Made by a program: the position numbers and the translations under genes | Shown: one piece after another, positions 12,710 through 24,050 of the stretch | Position numbering within the stretch: the stretch's first letter is position 1 | How the letters are laid out: each line of letters opens with the position of its first letter | Notes under the pieces: generated by a model | Database searches by the model: none | Told to the model about the DNA's origin: nothing | Seen by the model: the letters and a program-made list of their open reading frames with translations, nothing else | DNA from: Molanna angustata | Taxonomy: Eukaryota > Arthropoda > Insecta > Trichoptera > Molannidae | NCBI GenBank assembly: GCA_963576475.1 | Contig: OY754972.1 | Span: 13,504,811-13,568,810, forward strand | Reading direction: 5' to 3' | DNA length: 64,000 nucleotides

Positions 12710-13789
12710 TAATAATAATAAACTGTTTTTTCTAGTATATAATTTTTCTTCCGATAGTATATTTTTATGATAAGATAGACAAACTTTTAATGCAGTATGG
12801 TGTAGAATGCTTATGTTGTATGAAATATTTTAAAAAAAGCAGATAAATTTTGTTCTAAAGAACGCGAGAGCATTTTCCAAATTTTGACAGGTGATATCAT
12901 ATGAAGATTTTTTTTGTTATTTATGGAAAGCTAATCAGTTCTATGTTCAAGCTCTTTACATTATAACATGAAATCAAATTACTGAACTTTTCCATACATA
13001 GAAATTTATCTAATTACATTTTTATTCATACTAAATGTTACTACCAGGAATATAAATTTTCTTCCGATAGTATATTTTTATGTTAAGATAAACAAAATAT
13101 TAATGCAGTATAGTGAAGAATGCTTATGTTGTATGAAATATTTTAAAAAAAGCAGATAAATTTTGTTTTAAAGAACGCGAGAGCATTTTCAAAATTTTGA
13201 CACGTGATATTATATGAAGATTTTTTTTGTTATTTATGGAAAGCTAATCAGTTCTATGTTCAAGCTCTTTACATTATAACATGAAATCAAATTACTGAAC
13301 TTTTCCATACATAGAAATTTATCTAATTACATTTTTATTCATACTAAATGTTACTACCAGGAATATAAATTTTCTTCCGATAGTATATTTTTATGTTAAG
13401 ATAAACAAAATATTAATGCAGTATAGTGAAGAATGCTTATGTTGTATGAAATATTTTAAAAAAAGCAGATAAATTTTGTTTTAAAGAACGCGAGAGCATT
13501 TTCAAAATTTTGACACGTGATATTATATGAAGATTTTTTTTGTTATTTATGGAAAGCTAATCAGTTCTATGTTCAAGCTCTTTACATTATAACATGAAAT
13601 CAAATTACTAAACGTTTCCATACATAGAAATTTATCTAATTACATTTTTATTCATACTAAATGTTACTACCAGGAATATAAATTTTCTTCCGATAGTATA
13701 TTTTTATGTTAAGATAGACAAACTATTAATGCAGTATAGTGAAGACTGCTTATGTTGTATGAAATATTTTAAAAAAAGCAGATAAATTT
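12710..13789 (+). repeat. 313-bp satellite array, block 3
   Basis: About 3.5 monomers, starting at the same mid-monomer junction as block 2. The distance between consecutive tail ends here (1919 bp) is shorter than that of block 2 (3163 bp) by almost exactly four monomers after correcting for minisatellite length. Confidence 0.9.
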
Positions 13790-14628
13790 TGTTTCAAAGA
13801 GCGTTAGAGCATTTTGACAATGTTTACACGTGATATCATATGAAGAAATTATATGATATCTATGAAAAGCTAATCAGTTCTAAGTTCAAGCTATTAATAT
13901 TCTTCTATCAATATGAAATCAATGAACTGATCATTGCCAAATATAAAAAAATTCTCTTGTTACATATAAGTTTCATACAAATATCCATTAAATAAAATAT
14001 AATTTTTGAAACCGTTGAATATTTTTCTTTTAACATTGACCAACTTTGAATACAATTTTATGAAGATTCTTGGTGTTGTATAAATAGTTGAAACCAAATT
14101 AAAATATCTCTAATTTCCAGGTCGTGAGAGCATTTTTTCAGTTTTAATAGATGAAATCATAAAGAAACATTGGGAAAAAATGAACCGTTGTCTATGGAAA
14201 ACTAATCAGCTCTAAGTTTATGGACTTAACACATGTGATATCAATATGAAGTCAATCGGACTTATAGTTTGGGCTGCAGAGAGGACACAAAAAAAAAACA
14301 ACGTAAATGATGAATTCATAGAGAAGAAATCAAAAGTTGTCTATGGAAAACTAATCAGCTCTAGGTCTTTGCACTTTACACATATGATGTTAATATGAAG
14401 TCGATCAGACTTATAGTTTGGGCTGTAGAGAGGACACAAAAAAGATAAATGCTACGGCGTTCGGCGTACGGCGTACGGCGTACAGCGTATACGCCATACA
14501 CACAAACACATCACGACGAAACTCATAGTGTGCATTCTCTACATGATACCCATTGAGAAATTGATGTAAAAAAAATACGCTTAAATTTTGCGAAATCATG
14601 ACTCTCCCCTATTCCATAGTGTGGAGAG
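13790..14628 (+). repeat. Composite tail module, copy 3
   Basis: Same organisation, with five CGGCGTA-type units (14454-14488). It ends with GTGTGGAGAG at 14619-14628. A 62-codon minus-strand ORF across the module is repeat-derived. Confidence 0.85.
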
Positions 14629-17600
14629 TAATAATAATAAACTGTTTTTTCTAGTATATAATTTTTCTTCCGATAGTATATTTTTATGATAAGATAGACA
14701 AACTTTTAATGCAGTATGGTGTAGAATGCTTATGTTGTATGAAATATTTTAAAAAAAGCAGATAAATTTTGTTCTAAAGAACGCGAGAGCATTTTCCAAA
14801 TTTTGACAGGTGATATCATATGAAGATTTTTTTTGTTATTTATGGAAAGCTAATCAGTTCTATGTTCAAGCTCTTTACATTATAACATGAAATCAAATTA
14901 CTGAACTTTTCCATACATAGAAATTTATCTAATTACATTTTTATTCATACTAAATGTTACTACCAGGAATATAAATTTTCTTCCGATAGTATATTTTTAT
15001 GTTAAGATAGACAAACTATTAATGCAGTATAGTGAAGAATGCTTACGTTGTATGAAATATTTTAAAAAAAGCAGATAAATTTTGTTTTAAAGAACGCGAG
15101 AGCATTTTTCAAATTTTGACAGGTGATATCATATGAAGAATTTTTTTGTTATTTATGGAAAGCTAATCAGTTCGTTGTTCAAGCTCTTTACATTATATCA
15201 TGAAATCAAATTACTACACGTTTCCATACATAGAAATTTATCTAATTACATTTTTATTCATACTAAATGTTACTACCAGGAATATAAATTTTCTTCCGAT
15301 AGTATATTTTTATGTTAAGATAAACAAAATATTAATGCAGTATAGTGAAGAATGCTTATGTTGTATGAAATATTTTAAAAAAAGCAGATAAATTTTGTTT
15401 TAAAGAACGCGAGAGCATTTTCAAAATTTTGACACGTGATATCATATGAAGATTTTTTTTGTTATTTATGGAAAGCTAATCAGTTCTATGTTCAAGCTCT
15501 TTACATTATAACATGAAATCAAATTACTGAACTTTTCCATACATAGAAATTTATCTAATTACATTTTTATTCATACTAAATGTTACTACCAGGAATATAA
15601 ATTTTCTTCCGATAGTATATTTTTATGTTAAGATAAACAAAATATTAATGCAGTATAGTGAAGAATGCTTATGTTGTATGAAATATTTAAAAAAAAGCAG
15701 ATAAATTTTGTTTTAAAGAACGCGAGAGCATTTTCAAAATTTTGACACGTGATATTATATGAAGATTTTTTTTGTTATTTATGGAAAGCTAATCAGTTCT
15801 ATGTTCAAGCTCTTTACATTATAACATGAAATCAAATTACTGAACTTTTCCATACATAGAAATTTATCTAATTACATTATTATTCATACTAAATGTTACT
15901 ATCAGGAATATAAATTTTCTTCCGATAGTATATTTTTATGTTAAGATAGACAAACTATTAATACAGTATAGTGAAGAATGCTTATGTTGTATGAAATATT
16001 TTAAAAAAAGCAGATAAATTTTGTTTTAAAGAACGCGAGAGCATTTTTCAAATTTTGACAGGTGATATCATATGAAGAATTTTTTTGTTATTTATGGAAA
16101 GCTAATCAGTTCTATGTTCAAGCTCTTTACATTATATCATGAAATCAAATTACTACACGTTTCCATACATAGAAATTTATCTAATTACATTTTTATTCAT
16201 ACTAAATGTTACTATCAGGAATATAAATTTTCTTCCGATAGTATATTTTTATGTTATGATAAACAAACTATTAATGCAGTATAGTGAAGAATGCTTATGT
16301 TGTATGAAATATTTTAAAAAAAGCAGATAAATTTTGTTTTAAAGAACGCGAGAGCATTTTCAAAATTTTGACACGTGATATTTTATGAAGATTTTTTTTG
16401 TTATTTATGGAAAACTAATCAGTTCTATGTTCAAGCTCTTTACATTATAACATGAAATCAAATTACTGAACTTTTCCATACATAGAAATTTATCTAATTA
16501 CATTATTATTCATACTAAATGTTACTATCAGGAATATAAATTTTCTTCCGATAGTATATTTTTATGTTAAGATAAACAAACTATTAATGCAGTATAGTGA
16601 AGAATGCTTATGTTGTATGAAATATTTTAAAAAAAGCAGATAAATTTTGTTTTAAAGAACGCGAGAGCATTTTCAAAATTTTGACACGTGATATTATATG
16701 AAGATTTTTTTTGTTATTTATGGAAAGCTAATCAGTTCTATGTTCAAGCTCTTTACATTATAACATGAAATCAAATTACTGAACTTTTCCATACATAGAA
16801 ATTTATCTAATTACATTTTTATTCATACTAAATGTTACTACCAGGAATATAAATTTTCTTCCGATAGTATATTTTTATGTTAAGATAAACAAAATATTAA
16901 TGCAGTATAGTGAAGAATGCTTATGTTGTATGAAATATTTTAAAAAAAGCAGATAAATTTTGTTTTAAAGAACGCGAGAGCATTTTCAAAATTTTGACAC
17001 GTGATATTATATGAAGATTTTTTTTGTTATTTATGGAAAGCTAATCAGTTCTATGTTCAAGCTCTTTACATTATAACATGAAATCAAATTACTGAACTTT
17101 TCCATACATAGAAATTTATCTAATTACATTTTTATTCATACTAAATGTTACTACCAGGAATATAAATTTTCTTCCGATAGTATATTTTTATGTTAAGATA
17201 GACAAACTATTAATGCAGTATAGTGAAGAATGCTTACGTTGTATGAAATATTTTAAAAAAAGCAGATAAATTTTGTTTTAAAGAACGCGAGAGCATTTTT
17301 CAAATTTTGACAGGTGATATCATATGAAGAATTTTTTTGTTATTTATGGAAAGCTAATCAGTTCTATGTTCAAGCTCTTTACATTATATCATGAAATCAA
17401 ATTACTACACGTTTCCATACATAGAAATTTATCTAATTACATTTTTATTCATACTAAATGTTACTATCAGGAATATAAATTTTCTTCCGATAGTATATTT
17501 TTATGTTATGATAAACAAACTATTAATGCAGTATAGTGAAGAATGCTTATGTTGTATGAAATATTTTAAAAAAAGCAGATAAATTTTGTTTTAAAGAACG

Positions 17601-18217
17601 CGAGAGCCTTTTCAAAATTTTGACACGTGATATTATATGAAGATTTTTTTGTTATTTATGGAAAACTAATCAGTTCTATGTTCAAGCTCTTTACATTATA
17701 ACATGAAATCAAATTACTGAACTTTTCCATACATAGAAATTTATCTAATTACATTATTATTCATACTAAATGTTACTATCAGGAATATAAATTTTCTTCC
17801 GATAGTATATTTTTATGTTAAGATAAACAAACTATTAATGCAGTATAGTGAAGAATGCTTATGTTGTATGAAATATTTTAAAAAAAGCAGATAAATTTTG
17901 TTCTAAAGAACGCGAGAGCATTTTCCAAATTTTGACAGGTGATATCATATGAAGATTTTTTTTGTTATTTATGGAAAGCTAATCAGTTCTATGTTCAAGC
18001 TCTTTACATTATAACATGAAATCAAATTACTAAACGTTTCCATACATAGAAATTTATCTAATTACATTTTTATTCATACTAAATGTTACTACCAGGAATA
18101 TAAATTTTCTTCCGATAGTATATTTTTATGTTAAGATAGACAAACTATTAATGCAGTATAGTGAAGACTGCTTATGTTGTATGAAATATTTTAAAAAAAG
18201 CAGATAAATTTTGTTTC
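14629..18217 (+). repeat. 313-bp satellite array, block 4
   Basis: About 11.5 monomers from the same mid-monomer junction. The tail-to-tail distance (4422 bp) exceeds that of block 3 by 2503 bp, eight monomers to within one base. Confidence 0.9.
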
Positions 18218-19050
18218 AAAGAGCGTTAGAGCATTTTGACAATGTTTACACGTGATATCATATGAAGAAATTATATGATATCTATGAAAAGCTAATCAGT
18301 TCTAAGTTCAAGCTATTAATATTCTTCTATCAATATGAAATCAATGAACTGATCATTGCCAAATATAAAAAAATTCTCTTGTTACATATAAGTTTCATAC
18401 AAATATCCATTAAATAAAATATAATTTTTGAAACCGTTGAATATTTTTCTTTTAACATTGACCAACTTTGAATACAATTTTATGAAGATTCTTGGTGTTG
18501 TATAAATAGTTGAAACCAAATTAAAATATCTCTAATTTCCAGGTCGTGAGAGCATTTTTTCAGTTTTAATAGATGAAATCATAAAGAAACATTGGGAAAA
18601 AATGAACCGTTGTCTATGGAAAACTAATCAGCTCTAAGTTTATGGACTTAACACATGTGATATCAATATGAAGTCAATCGGACTTATAGTTTGGGCTGCA
18701 GAGAGGACACAAAAAAAAAACAACGTAAATGATGAATTCATAGAGAAGAAATCAAAAGTTGTCTATGGAAAACTAATCAGCTCTAGGTCTTTGCACTTTA
18801 CACATATGATGTTAATATGAAGTCGATCAGACTTATAGTTTGGGCTGTAGAGAGGACACAAAAAAGATAAATGCTACGGCGTACGGCGTACGGCGTACGG
18901 CGTACAGCGTATACGCCATACACACAAACACATCACGACGAAACTCATAGTGTGCATTCTCTACATGATACCCATTGAGAAATTGATGTAAAAAAAATAC
19001 GCTTAAATTTTGCGAAATCATGACTCTCCCCTATTCCATAGTGTGGAGAG
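18218..19050 (+). repeat. Composite tail module, copy 4 (true right end)
   Basis: Same module with five CGGCGTA-type units (18876-18910). Unlike copies 1-3, the terminal GTGTGGAGAG is followed by TAAAAACAATAG and non-satellite DNA, so this is the outer right boundary of the composite. Confidence 0.85.
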
Positions 19051-19286
19051 TAAAAACAATAGTTTATTAGGATATAATAACGCCAACGTCTGTTACCTAT
19101 TATGCAAAGTTATATTGTTTGCATAATAGGTAGGTACCAGGCGTACAGTTTATTTACTTCTTTAGTTATAAATAGTCTAACTAACCCGACTTCGTTTTAT
19201 TTGTATAGATAACAACGAAATCGATTTATTTAGTGCAACTCTCACAAAGTTTGTAGATTTTCTGGCATTGCGCACATTTTCTTTAT

Positions 19287-19494
19287 TTTTTTAATTCACT
19301 TCTCGGGCAACTAACAGGTACTATGTCAAATATTGATTTAACACGCACCCAATAACAAGTTGCCACATTCTGGAGACTTACGATATTAATCGTCTCACAG
19401 ATCCAGACTGAAAACCAGATCCAGACTGAAATCGAACCCGGGACCTTTGGATCAGCAGTCAGATACCTAACCAACTGAGCCATGAAGGCCGACA
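19287..19494 (-). mobile_element. tRNA-derived SINE, full-length copy
   Basis: Read on the minus strand, a tRNA-like head carries box A (TGGCTCAGTTGG) and box B (GGTTCGATTTC). It is followed by a body with GTGGCAACTTGTTATTGGGT and ATATTTGACATAGTACCTGT and an A-rich tail. No acceptor-stem pairing is present, so it is not a tRNA gene. Body copies recur at 40033-40135, 49283-49372 and 50675-50845. Confidence 0.75.
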
Positions 19495-19592
19495 ATTTTT
19501 TTTAAAATGATTTATTTATAACGCTCTACACATAATTTCTGTAATGTTATGAATACACAATTTTTGATAAATAAATTATTAATTATTGAGAG

Positions 19593-19803
19593 AAACTATT
19601 GAGCGAGAAAAAGGGACGGACGGACACACACACAGACACATTAAATATTCTACTACGAATTCTGAGTTAATCCATAAGTCGGTTTTTTATTTTGAAAAAC
19701 CATGAAAAATGTCCTGGCCATACAAATATCGCGGATCTTGCCTTAAAACATTGTCGATGTGTTAAGAGAAATAAATTCTCTTGAACAAATCGCCAGTTGG
19801 AAA
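19593..19803 (+). mobile_element. Diverged right end of the 1.04-kb TE family
   Basis: It matches in order the right quarter of the family: GGGACGGACGGACACACAC, TCTACTACGAATTCTGAGTT, ACATTGTCGATGTGTTAAGAG and GAACAAATCGCCAGTTGG. The left part is missing. Confidence 0.65.
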
Positions 19804-20660
19804 ATAAAATTCGAAAGTCCTTGGTTAACGTTATATATTTCATTTTTTGTACAAAGTACGCCAATAAGCCACAAAACTGAAACCAGAAATTAAATATACT
19901 CAAGTCAAATATTTTTCGAGGAAGTATTTTCAGTTAAAACAAACATATCTGAAGTTGACGCGAACACTACATTGTATAAAAGAATAAAAAAACATTATCA
20001 AATTGAGGTGTGTGAAGGGATAAAGGATATTCGTAGAGTAGGTACGGATGTGGTTTTGTAAAGTAGGTATCATAGAGCGGATATCATTGTCACCAGAATA
20101 GTCTCGATTGCTTACCGACCGAATATTTTATTTCCATATCCTTTCCGGCAAAATTGTAATGTCGTCAAATGTCCAAGTTAGTACAAATAGATACATCCTC
20201 AAACATCAAAATAACACAAATGCTTGTGTTTGTTCAGCTCAGTGTTAAAAAAAATAAAAACCAGATTAAAAAATAGATGAGAGGCGGCATGATTTTATAT
20301 TGCAACAGATAAATAAGAATATATGCTATTAAAATTAAATATGATGCCATTGAAATAATAAATAATGAAAATTGAGTACCTACCTACCCATTTGAATCAT
20401 AATTTGAAAAGATAACGCCTGCTAAAAAGCTAGTATTTAAAATACGAGCATTTCTTAATATTTATTATTTTTAGTACCAGTAGTGAACGCCAGCTTCAAT
20501 AGACACAATTATATTGCACCTCGGTACAGACTAAGCCTAGCAAGGTGGATATTATACAATATGTAAAAAAACATATTGTTAATTATGATTAATAAATAAA
20601 AATAAGAATAAATAAACATGCATTATACATGCACATATTATTTTGATTAAATAGGTTACA
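19804..20660. other. AT-rich intergenic stretch, nothing recognised
   Basis: No supported gene, tandem repeat or transposon end in about 850 bp. A small ORF on the minus strand (19667-19903) mainly covers the adjacent TE fragment. Confidence 0.5.
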
Positions 20661-20664
20661 AAAG

Positions 20665-20715
20665 AACATACCATCATATCAAGTCCCTAACGATGTAGGC
20701 AGGGAGGCCCGTACA
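20665..20715 (-). mobile_element. LINE 3'-end fragment
   Basis: ATACCATCATATCAAGTCCC followed by TAACGATGTAGGCAGGGAGG is a diverged minus-strand copy of the LINE tail also found at 2434-2481 and 23850-23905. Confidence 0.5.
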
Positions 20716-20779
20716 CCTCAATCCTTGCAATCATTCATGGCTTCCTTTACCTTCATGCAACGTCTCATGTTTGCTCGTA

Positions 20780-21003
20780 AATAAATAAATAAATAATAAA
20801 AACTTCCTTGCACCCTGCGCAAGTGGCGAGTTTATTGCCGTATGGCAATTTCTTCCAATTATCCAGTGTTTCCAGCTCAAAGAAGCAATATTAGCGTGAG
20901 AAATAAATTTAAATAAATTTAAATAAATTTCTCCTCAGCTGGGGATCGAACCCAGGACGCCCGCACAGAAGCCAAACGGCTTACAAACTGTGGCACGGCT
21001 GTC
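20780..21003 (-). mobile_element. Second tRNA-derived SINE family
   Basis: On the minus strand a tRNA-like head (GTGCCACAGTTTGTAAGCCG with box B GGTTCGATCCC, 20942-21003) is followed by AAATTTATTTAAATTT repeats. Then comes a body with GGAAGAAATTGCCATACGGC and a TAAA-repeat tail. The body word TTGCC....GGCAAT is shared with fragments at 34618-34650 and 63915-63940. It lacks acceptor-stem pairing and is not a tRNA gene. Confidence 0.65.
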
Positions 21004-21219
21004 GATTCTTATATATTTTTACTTTAAAAATAACATTCAAATGGTCATGCCACCCTTTTCTAGGGCGACGCCATCTCTTACACCTTTGTATATTTTTGGT
21101 CAGCTATTCTAAACCGACTAATTAGATTTATAATTTTATTTTATGCATGAAAAAGATCAAAAGCAATGTAAGTACAAATTTGTTTATCAGATATATTTAA
21201 TCCAACTGTAGATTCGTTC

Positions 21220-22261
21220 ATGAGAATTCAATTCTCTTAATGAATCGACATTATTAAGCCAAGATGCGTGTACGAAGGAAAATTTTGTATGGTGTAGTGG
21301 ACTTTTTGCAAGCTAATAACACCAACAAGAGGCCTCGCAGCATATATGTTCCCATACATGGATTTACTCAGAATTCGGAGTAGAACATTTTATGTGAGTT
21401 TTGTGTGTGTGTGTCTGTGTGTGTGTGTGGTGTGTGTGTGTCCGTCCCCCCCTTATAACTTTTGATCCGCTCAATTTACAGAGCCCAAATTTTCAGAATA
21501 TATATACAATTATAGGCCTACAAAACTTTTATACTCAGAATTGTAAATTTTTGTTTCAGTCAGGGGTTACCAACTTTTGAAATTTTGGTTTATTTTTCCA
21601 TATATCTCAGAAACCATAAAAGCTAAAACGCTGAAAATTGGTATAAACATAGACAAATACAAAATCTCGAATTGATTTTTTCAAAAAAATTCCAGGGTTT
21701 CTCAAACATTTTTTATTCAGAATTTTTTTTTTTTATGATAAATTTATGAGTTTAACTGCCTATATTTCCAATTTTTTTAAAAATATCGAAAAAATCCGAA
21801 ACACCCCAAATAGATAATTTAATTTTCTATAAAAAATATTAACAATGTATTAGCACATCTCAAATTTTTTTTATCAATTTTTATAAAAAAAATTGATAAA
21901 AAAATATTATAATAATAAAAAAAAAATATTTTTTTTTTTTTATAGTGACGACATTACTTCATACAATTTGTATGGTAGTAGCTTACACACAATATCTAAG
22001 TAGACTTAAATGTTTGATACTAATCTCCAAATATACATACATACCATCATGCTGTTTTCATATTCTGGATAGGATCAAAGGACTGACCTCCATACTATCC
22101 TATCTTGACATACATACCTAGGTACATGTGTTGTATAGAAAACCAAATACCTTAAAATATTAAATAATTTGTATTTATGGGTTTATAGTTTGGTACATAT
22201 TCTTCAACTATACACACTATCGCTATCGACAGTTGGATCTCATGTGTTACATGCAACTAGT
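21220..22261 (-). mobile_element. 1.04-kb TE family, minus-strand copy
   Basis: A near full-length copy in reverse orientation. It contains the GT microsatellite (21402-21441), TCCGTCCCCCCCTTATAACT, AACTCATAAATTT-type words in complement, and the left terminus at 22261 (ATCGACAGTTGGATCTCATG...CTAGT). It is more diverged than the tandem copies at 28891-33114. No ORF, so a non-autonomous element. Confidence 0.8.
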
Positions 22262-22720
22262 ATTAGGAAGCCAGGTGGTTGTAGTAGGTAACTCTAGTCC
22301 TACACGGTCCCAGTCTGGTGGGCGCCACAAGCAACACGAACGGAACTGGGAACTCCGCTAGTAATTACCCTACTATAACATTGTACCTACCTACTCTACC
22401 CTCGCCTTACAATCGATGACAGGAAATGTATATATATATTTGTTTTCTAAATCAATAACATAACAGCCGTTTGAGTAAACACATGCATCATAAAAAGATA
22501 ATACTTGGTGATGCACAAAGTTTAGGACATTTTATTACAGACTAAGTACATTGTTATAAGGCAGTCTTTCTCAAAGTGGGCGATAACACCCCCTTGTGGG
22601 CGTTGGAGACCTAGAGGGGGGCGTTAAGGGGCCCAGAAAAAATGGGGGGCGTTGGCGTGGTGTAGAGGGGCGATAGTTGATTTGTAATTTCACTTACTTT
22701 ATTTTTTAAATTTCACGCAA

Positions 22721-23135
22721 ATCAAAACCTACCTACTACTCAATATCGAATAACTAGTTTATATTTCTATCCTGTATGATACCTACTGATGTTTTTGAGT
22801 AAAATCAAAACCTACCTACTACTCAATATCGAATAACTAGTTTATATTTCTATCCTGTATGATACCTACTGATGTTTTTGAGTAAAATCAAAACCTACCT
22901 ACTACTCAATATCGAATAACTAGTTTATATTTCTATCCTGTATGATACCTACTGATGTTTTTGAGTAAAATCAAAACCTACCTACTACTCAATATCGAAT
23001 AACTAGTTTATATTTCTATCCTGTATGATACCTACTGATGTTTTTGAGTAAAATCAAAACCTACCTACTACTCAATATCGAATAACTAGTTTATATTTCT
23101 ATCCTGTATGATACCTACTGATGTTTTTGAGTAAA
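22721..23135 (+). repeat. Five tandem copies of an 83-bp unit
   Basis: Units start at 22721, 22804, 22887, 22970 and 23053, exactly 83 bp apart, and read as identical. Each contains ACCTACCTACTACTCAATAT and TGATACCTACTGATG. The array lies wholly inside the hAT-like element, so it is an internal expansion of that TE. Confidence 0.9.
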
Positions 23136-23424
23136 ATCGAACCTGATATCAATAAACTTGTTAAAAATCATCAAATTCATCCATCTGATTAGATTAGTTT
23201 TCAAACTAAAATTGATTACCAATCTATATTGTTTCTTTTAATTTGATTAAAATATTATATTCTTAATATTATAAAGTAGCGTTTTAATTGCTCTCACTCG
23301 TAAAAAATTCTAGTTAAAAATGTAAGTTTAAACACCAGAACCGACTAACTCAGCACACTATAACTAAATTAATTAAAGTAATGAAATTGTGGTTTTTAAA
23401 TTTTAAGAGTGTATAACACCCATT

Positions 23425-23575
23425 CTGAATATAGTGCCTTTTTAGGTGTGACGAGACTGGTGTGTGGGTATGCACAGATATGTTGTGCTCCCTTTAATAA
23501 GGCAATGCACACCCGCACACCTTTCGCTGGTTACCCCACATTGTGGGATATGCCGTTATGGTATGAATGAAGGAG
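23425..23575 (+). mobile_element. Retroelement 3'-end fragment (GAAT tail), copy 1
   Basis: It contains AAGGCAATGCACACCCGCAC, CACATTGTGGGATATGCCGT and a TATGAATGAA tail. The same order of words occurs at 25960-26122, so it is an interspersed retroelement tail, here nested in the hAT-like element. Confidence 0.55.
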
Positions 23576-23849
23576 TGTATAAAAAATTGGGGGCGCTGAA
23601 AATAATTGATTTTCAAAGGGGGCGGTAAAAGAAATAAGTTTGATAATCTCTGTTATAAGGCAACCTTTTAACAGTCGGGCAAAATCGACGAATCAAAGAT
23701 CTCTTGACGACTGACGGTGTTCATATTTTTATAACAACTTAAATTAAGGTATTGTGTAACAAAAGAAATGTACCATTTTGATATTAGTCGTTTATTAAAA
23801 TAATAAAATAAATAAAATTTTCTCTCGAATAAATAAAAAAAATCGAGAA

Positions 23850-24050
23850 ATATCATACATACCATCACGCCATGTCCCTCGCGGGGTAGGCAGAGAGAAC
23901 CGAACGCCAATTATTTCTATAATGACACACATTCATCGCCTCGTCGACATTCATACATCGTATTATTCATTCTCCCCATGTGGCCAAACCATCTCAATGT
24001 GTTCACTTTCATTCTATTAATGACATCTTTCTTTATCTTACATTCTTTCC
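23850..24050 (-). pseudogene. LINE ORF2 C-terminus and 3' UTR remnant
   Basis: On the minus strand the DNA encodes KDVINRMKVNTLRWFGHMGR, then MNNTMYECRRGDECVSL and a stop. This is the conserved C-terminal motif of insect Jockey/RTE-like ORF2 proteins. The 3' UTR follows (CTCTGCCTACCCCGCGAGGG, ACATGGCGTGATGG, TATG tail). The piggyBac element at 24051 adjoins it, so only this last part is present. Confidence 0.7.

Larger units (their letters stand above)
3194..19050. mobile_element. 15.9-kb TE-bounded composite satellite
   Basis: The block begins with CTCTCCACAC (3194-3203) and ends with the inverted copy GTGTGGAGAG (19041-19050). It is flanked on both sides by TAAA (3190-3193, 19051-19054). 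Inside are roughly 40 tandem 313-bp monomers and four copies of an ~850-bp tail module. Each tail ends with the hairpin ACTCTCC...GGAGAGT, whose 3' strand is the inverted match of the left terminus. This layout (left subterminal repeat, internal tandem repeats, 3' hairpin) resembles non-autonomous Helentron/HINE elements. A TIR MITE with a 4-bp duplication is the alternative. No transposase is encoded. Confidence 0.65.
22562..23652. mobile_element. Non-autonomous hAT-like element with 8-bp TSD
   Basis: Perfect 8-bp duplications TTATAAGG flank the element (22554-22561, 23653-23660). The ends are CAGTCTTTCTCAAAG at left and, inverted, CAGAGATTATCAAAC at right, the CAG-type imperfect ends typical of hAT. 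Subterminal G-rich segments (GTGGGCG, GGGGGCG) occur at both ends. No transposase ORF. It contains five tandem 83-bp repeats and a nested LINE tail. Confidence 0.8.

Noticed and set aside
4049..17582. Recurring 61-70 and 63-codon overlapping ORFs in the satellite (MKNFFVIYGKLISS and MKSNYYTFPYIEIY types)
   Set aside because: They occur only in a subset of monomers, are broken in neighbours by single-base changes, overlap each other in two frames and reflect the AT-rich monomer. No evidence of selection for coding.
3194..19050. CRISPR-like array
   Set aside because: The 313-bp monomers are contiguous without unique spacers, and the genome is eukaryotic.
20942..21003. Possible tRNA gene
   Set aside because: Box A and box B are present but the acceptor stem does not pair and a SINE body follows; same for 19420-19494 and 48915-48985.
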